In this document: in pieces, positions 63,160 through 64,000 of the stretch
Layout of the letters: each line of letters starts with the position of its first letter
How positions within the stretch are numbered: the first letter of the stretch is position 1
Origin: Hydrogenophaga sp.
GTDB taxonomy: Bacteria > Pseudomonadota > Gammaproteobacteria > Burkholderiales > Burkholderiaceae_C
Reading direction: 5' to 3'
DNA: 64,000 bases
NCBI RefSeq assembly: GCF_026125785.1
Contig: NZ_JAHCKL010000011.1
Coordinates: forward strand, 58,477-122,476
Program-made: the position numbers and the translations under genes
The notes under the pieces: generated by a model
What the model saw: only the letters and a program-made list of their open reading frames with translations
Told to the model about the DNA's origin: nothing
Database searches by the model: none

Positions 63160-63857
63160 AAAGCTACCCCTACGACCTCATCCTGTTCGACCTCGACGGA
63201 ACCCTCATCGAGACCGCGCCCGAGATCGCCGACGCCGTCAACGACACCTTGTCCGCCTGGGGGCGCGCTCCGGTCGACCAAGGACAGGTGAACGACTGGA
63301 TCGGTCATGGCACGCGCGAACTGCTGGTACAGGCGCTGGCTTTCACCGACGGCACCACCGCGCAGGCGGTGCGCGAGAGTCCTCAGTTCCCCGCCATCGA
63401 AGCCGCGTTCGGTCGCCACTACGACCAGCGTTGCGGCACACGCAGCCGACCCTACCCCGGTGTGCGCGGCGTGCTGCAGGCCCTGCGCGGTGCAGGCATG
63501 AAGCTCGCCGTGGTGACCAACAAGGAGGGGCGCTACACCCGCGCGGTGCTGGACGCGCACGGCCTGGCACCGCTGTTCCACCGGGTCATCAGTGGCGACA
63601 CGCTGGCGGTGAAGAAGCCACACCCCGCGGCGGTGGACGATTGCCTGCTGCACTTCGGCGTGGACCGCGCGCGGGCCCTGTTCGTCGGCGATTCCAGCAT
63701 CGACGTCGCTACCGCTCGCAATGCCGGCATTGCGGTCTGGGCGCTCACCTATGGCTACAACATGGGCCACCCGATCGAGGACAGCCGGCCCAACCGTGTG
63801 ATCGCCGACTTCTCCGCGCTGGCCATGCTGCTGCCCGCCTGCACCGCCGGTGCGTGA
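63156..63857 (+). CDS. gph: phosphoglycolate phosphatase (CbbZ)
   Basis: A 233-residue HAD phosphatase that removes 2-phosphoglycolate made by the oxygenase side reaction of RuBisCO. Motif I is [31 protein letters not shown] is motif [14 protein letters not shown] and [15 protein letters not shown] are motifs III and IV. The start overlaps the tkt stop by four bases. Confidence 0.93.
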
Positions 63858-63871
63858 CGTTCTCTTTTTGA

Positions 63872-64000
<129 letters not shown>

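Overview
The window is GC-rich, densely packed bacterial chromosome. It looks like a betaproteobacterium of the order Burkholderiales, most likely family Comamonadaceae and close to Hydrogenophaga. This is inferred from the gene repertoire: a betaproteobacterial porin, green-like form IA RuBisCO with cbbQ and cbbO, a cbbR-YEFPTZG Calvin operon, and the dispersed repeat CTTCGACAGGCTCAGCCCGA that I associate with this family. No rRNA, tRNA, phage, insertion sequence or CRISPR was recognised. The genes suggest a facultative chemolithoautotroph with broad catabolic ability.

Region 1 (1-11190) holds the end of a LysR-type gene, a small MscS-like channel, and a MarR-controlled catabolic island. The island encodes an amino-acid-type ABC importer, an AtuA/DUF4387 pair, a TauD-type dioxygenase, an MmgE/PrpD protein, a class II aldolase-like protein, a ketopantoate-reductase-like enzyme and a porin. 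The same imperfect palindrome, TGATATCGATAACA, occurs twice before the transporter genes and once, with one change, before the AtuA gene. I cannot name the substrate; this is the best candidate here for an undescribed pathway. Region 2 (11244-25993) is a purine salvage and catabolism locus: xdhB and xdhA, a divergent LysR regulator, a nucleoside-type ABC importer with two BMP-family receptors, a Rieske oxygenase, adenine deaminase and guanine deaminase. The xdhB gene carries two in-frame insertions made of repetitive DNA.

Region 3 (26000-36000) holds a cytochrome bd-type oxidase operon headed by a GbsR/MarR-type regulator with a perfect 28-bp palindrome in front of it. Next come dcd, a fatty acid desaturase behind an FNR-like inverted repeat, a zinc metallopeptidase, rhlE, apaH and a CorC/HlyC protein. 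Region 4 (35862-41835) is cbbR-cbbLSQO, a non-carboxysomal form IA RuBisCO with its activase genes. Region 5 (41814-51171) starts with a divergent pair, a DinG-like Fe-S helicase and an MmcB-like nuclease, that share a LexA-like box. Mixed housekeeping genes follow.

Region 6 (51158-56577) is thiamine synthesis: thiOSGE, a divergent thiD, and a cytX-type transporter behind a TPP riboswitch. Region 7 (56625-64000) is a second cbbR and the rest of the Calvin cycle operon, cbbY-rpe-fbp-prk-tkt-gph-gap, which runs off the end. Together the two cbb loci supply carbon fixation, regeneration of ribulose bisphosphate and phosphoglycolate removal. The thiamine genes next door make the cofactor of the transketolase in that operon.
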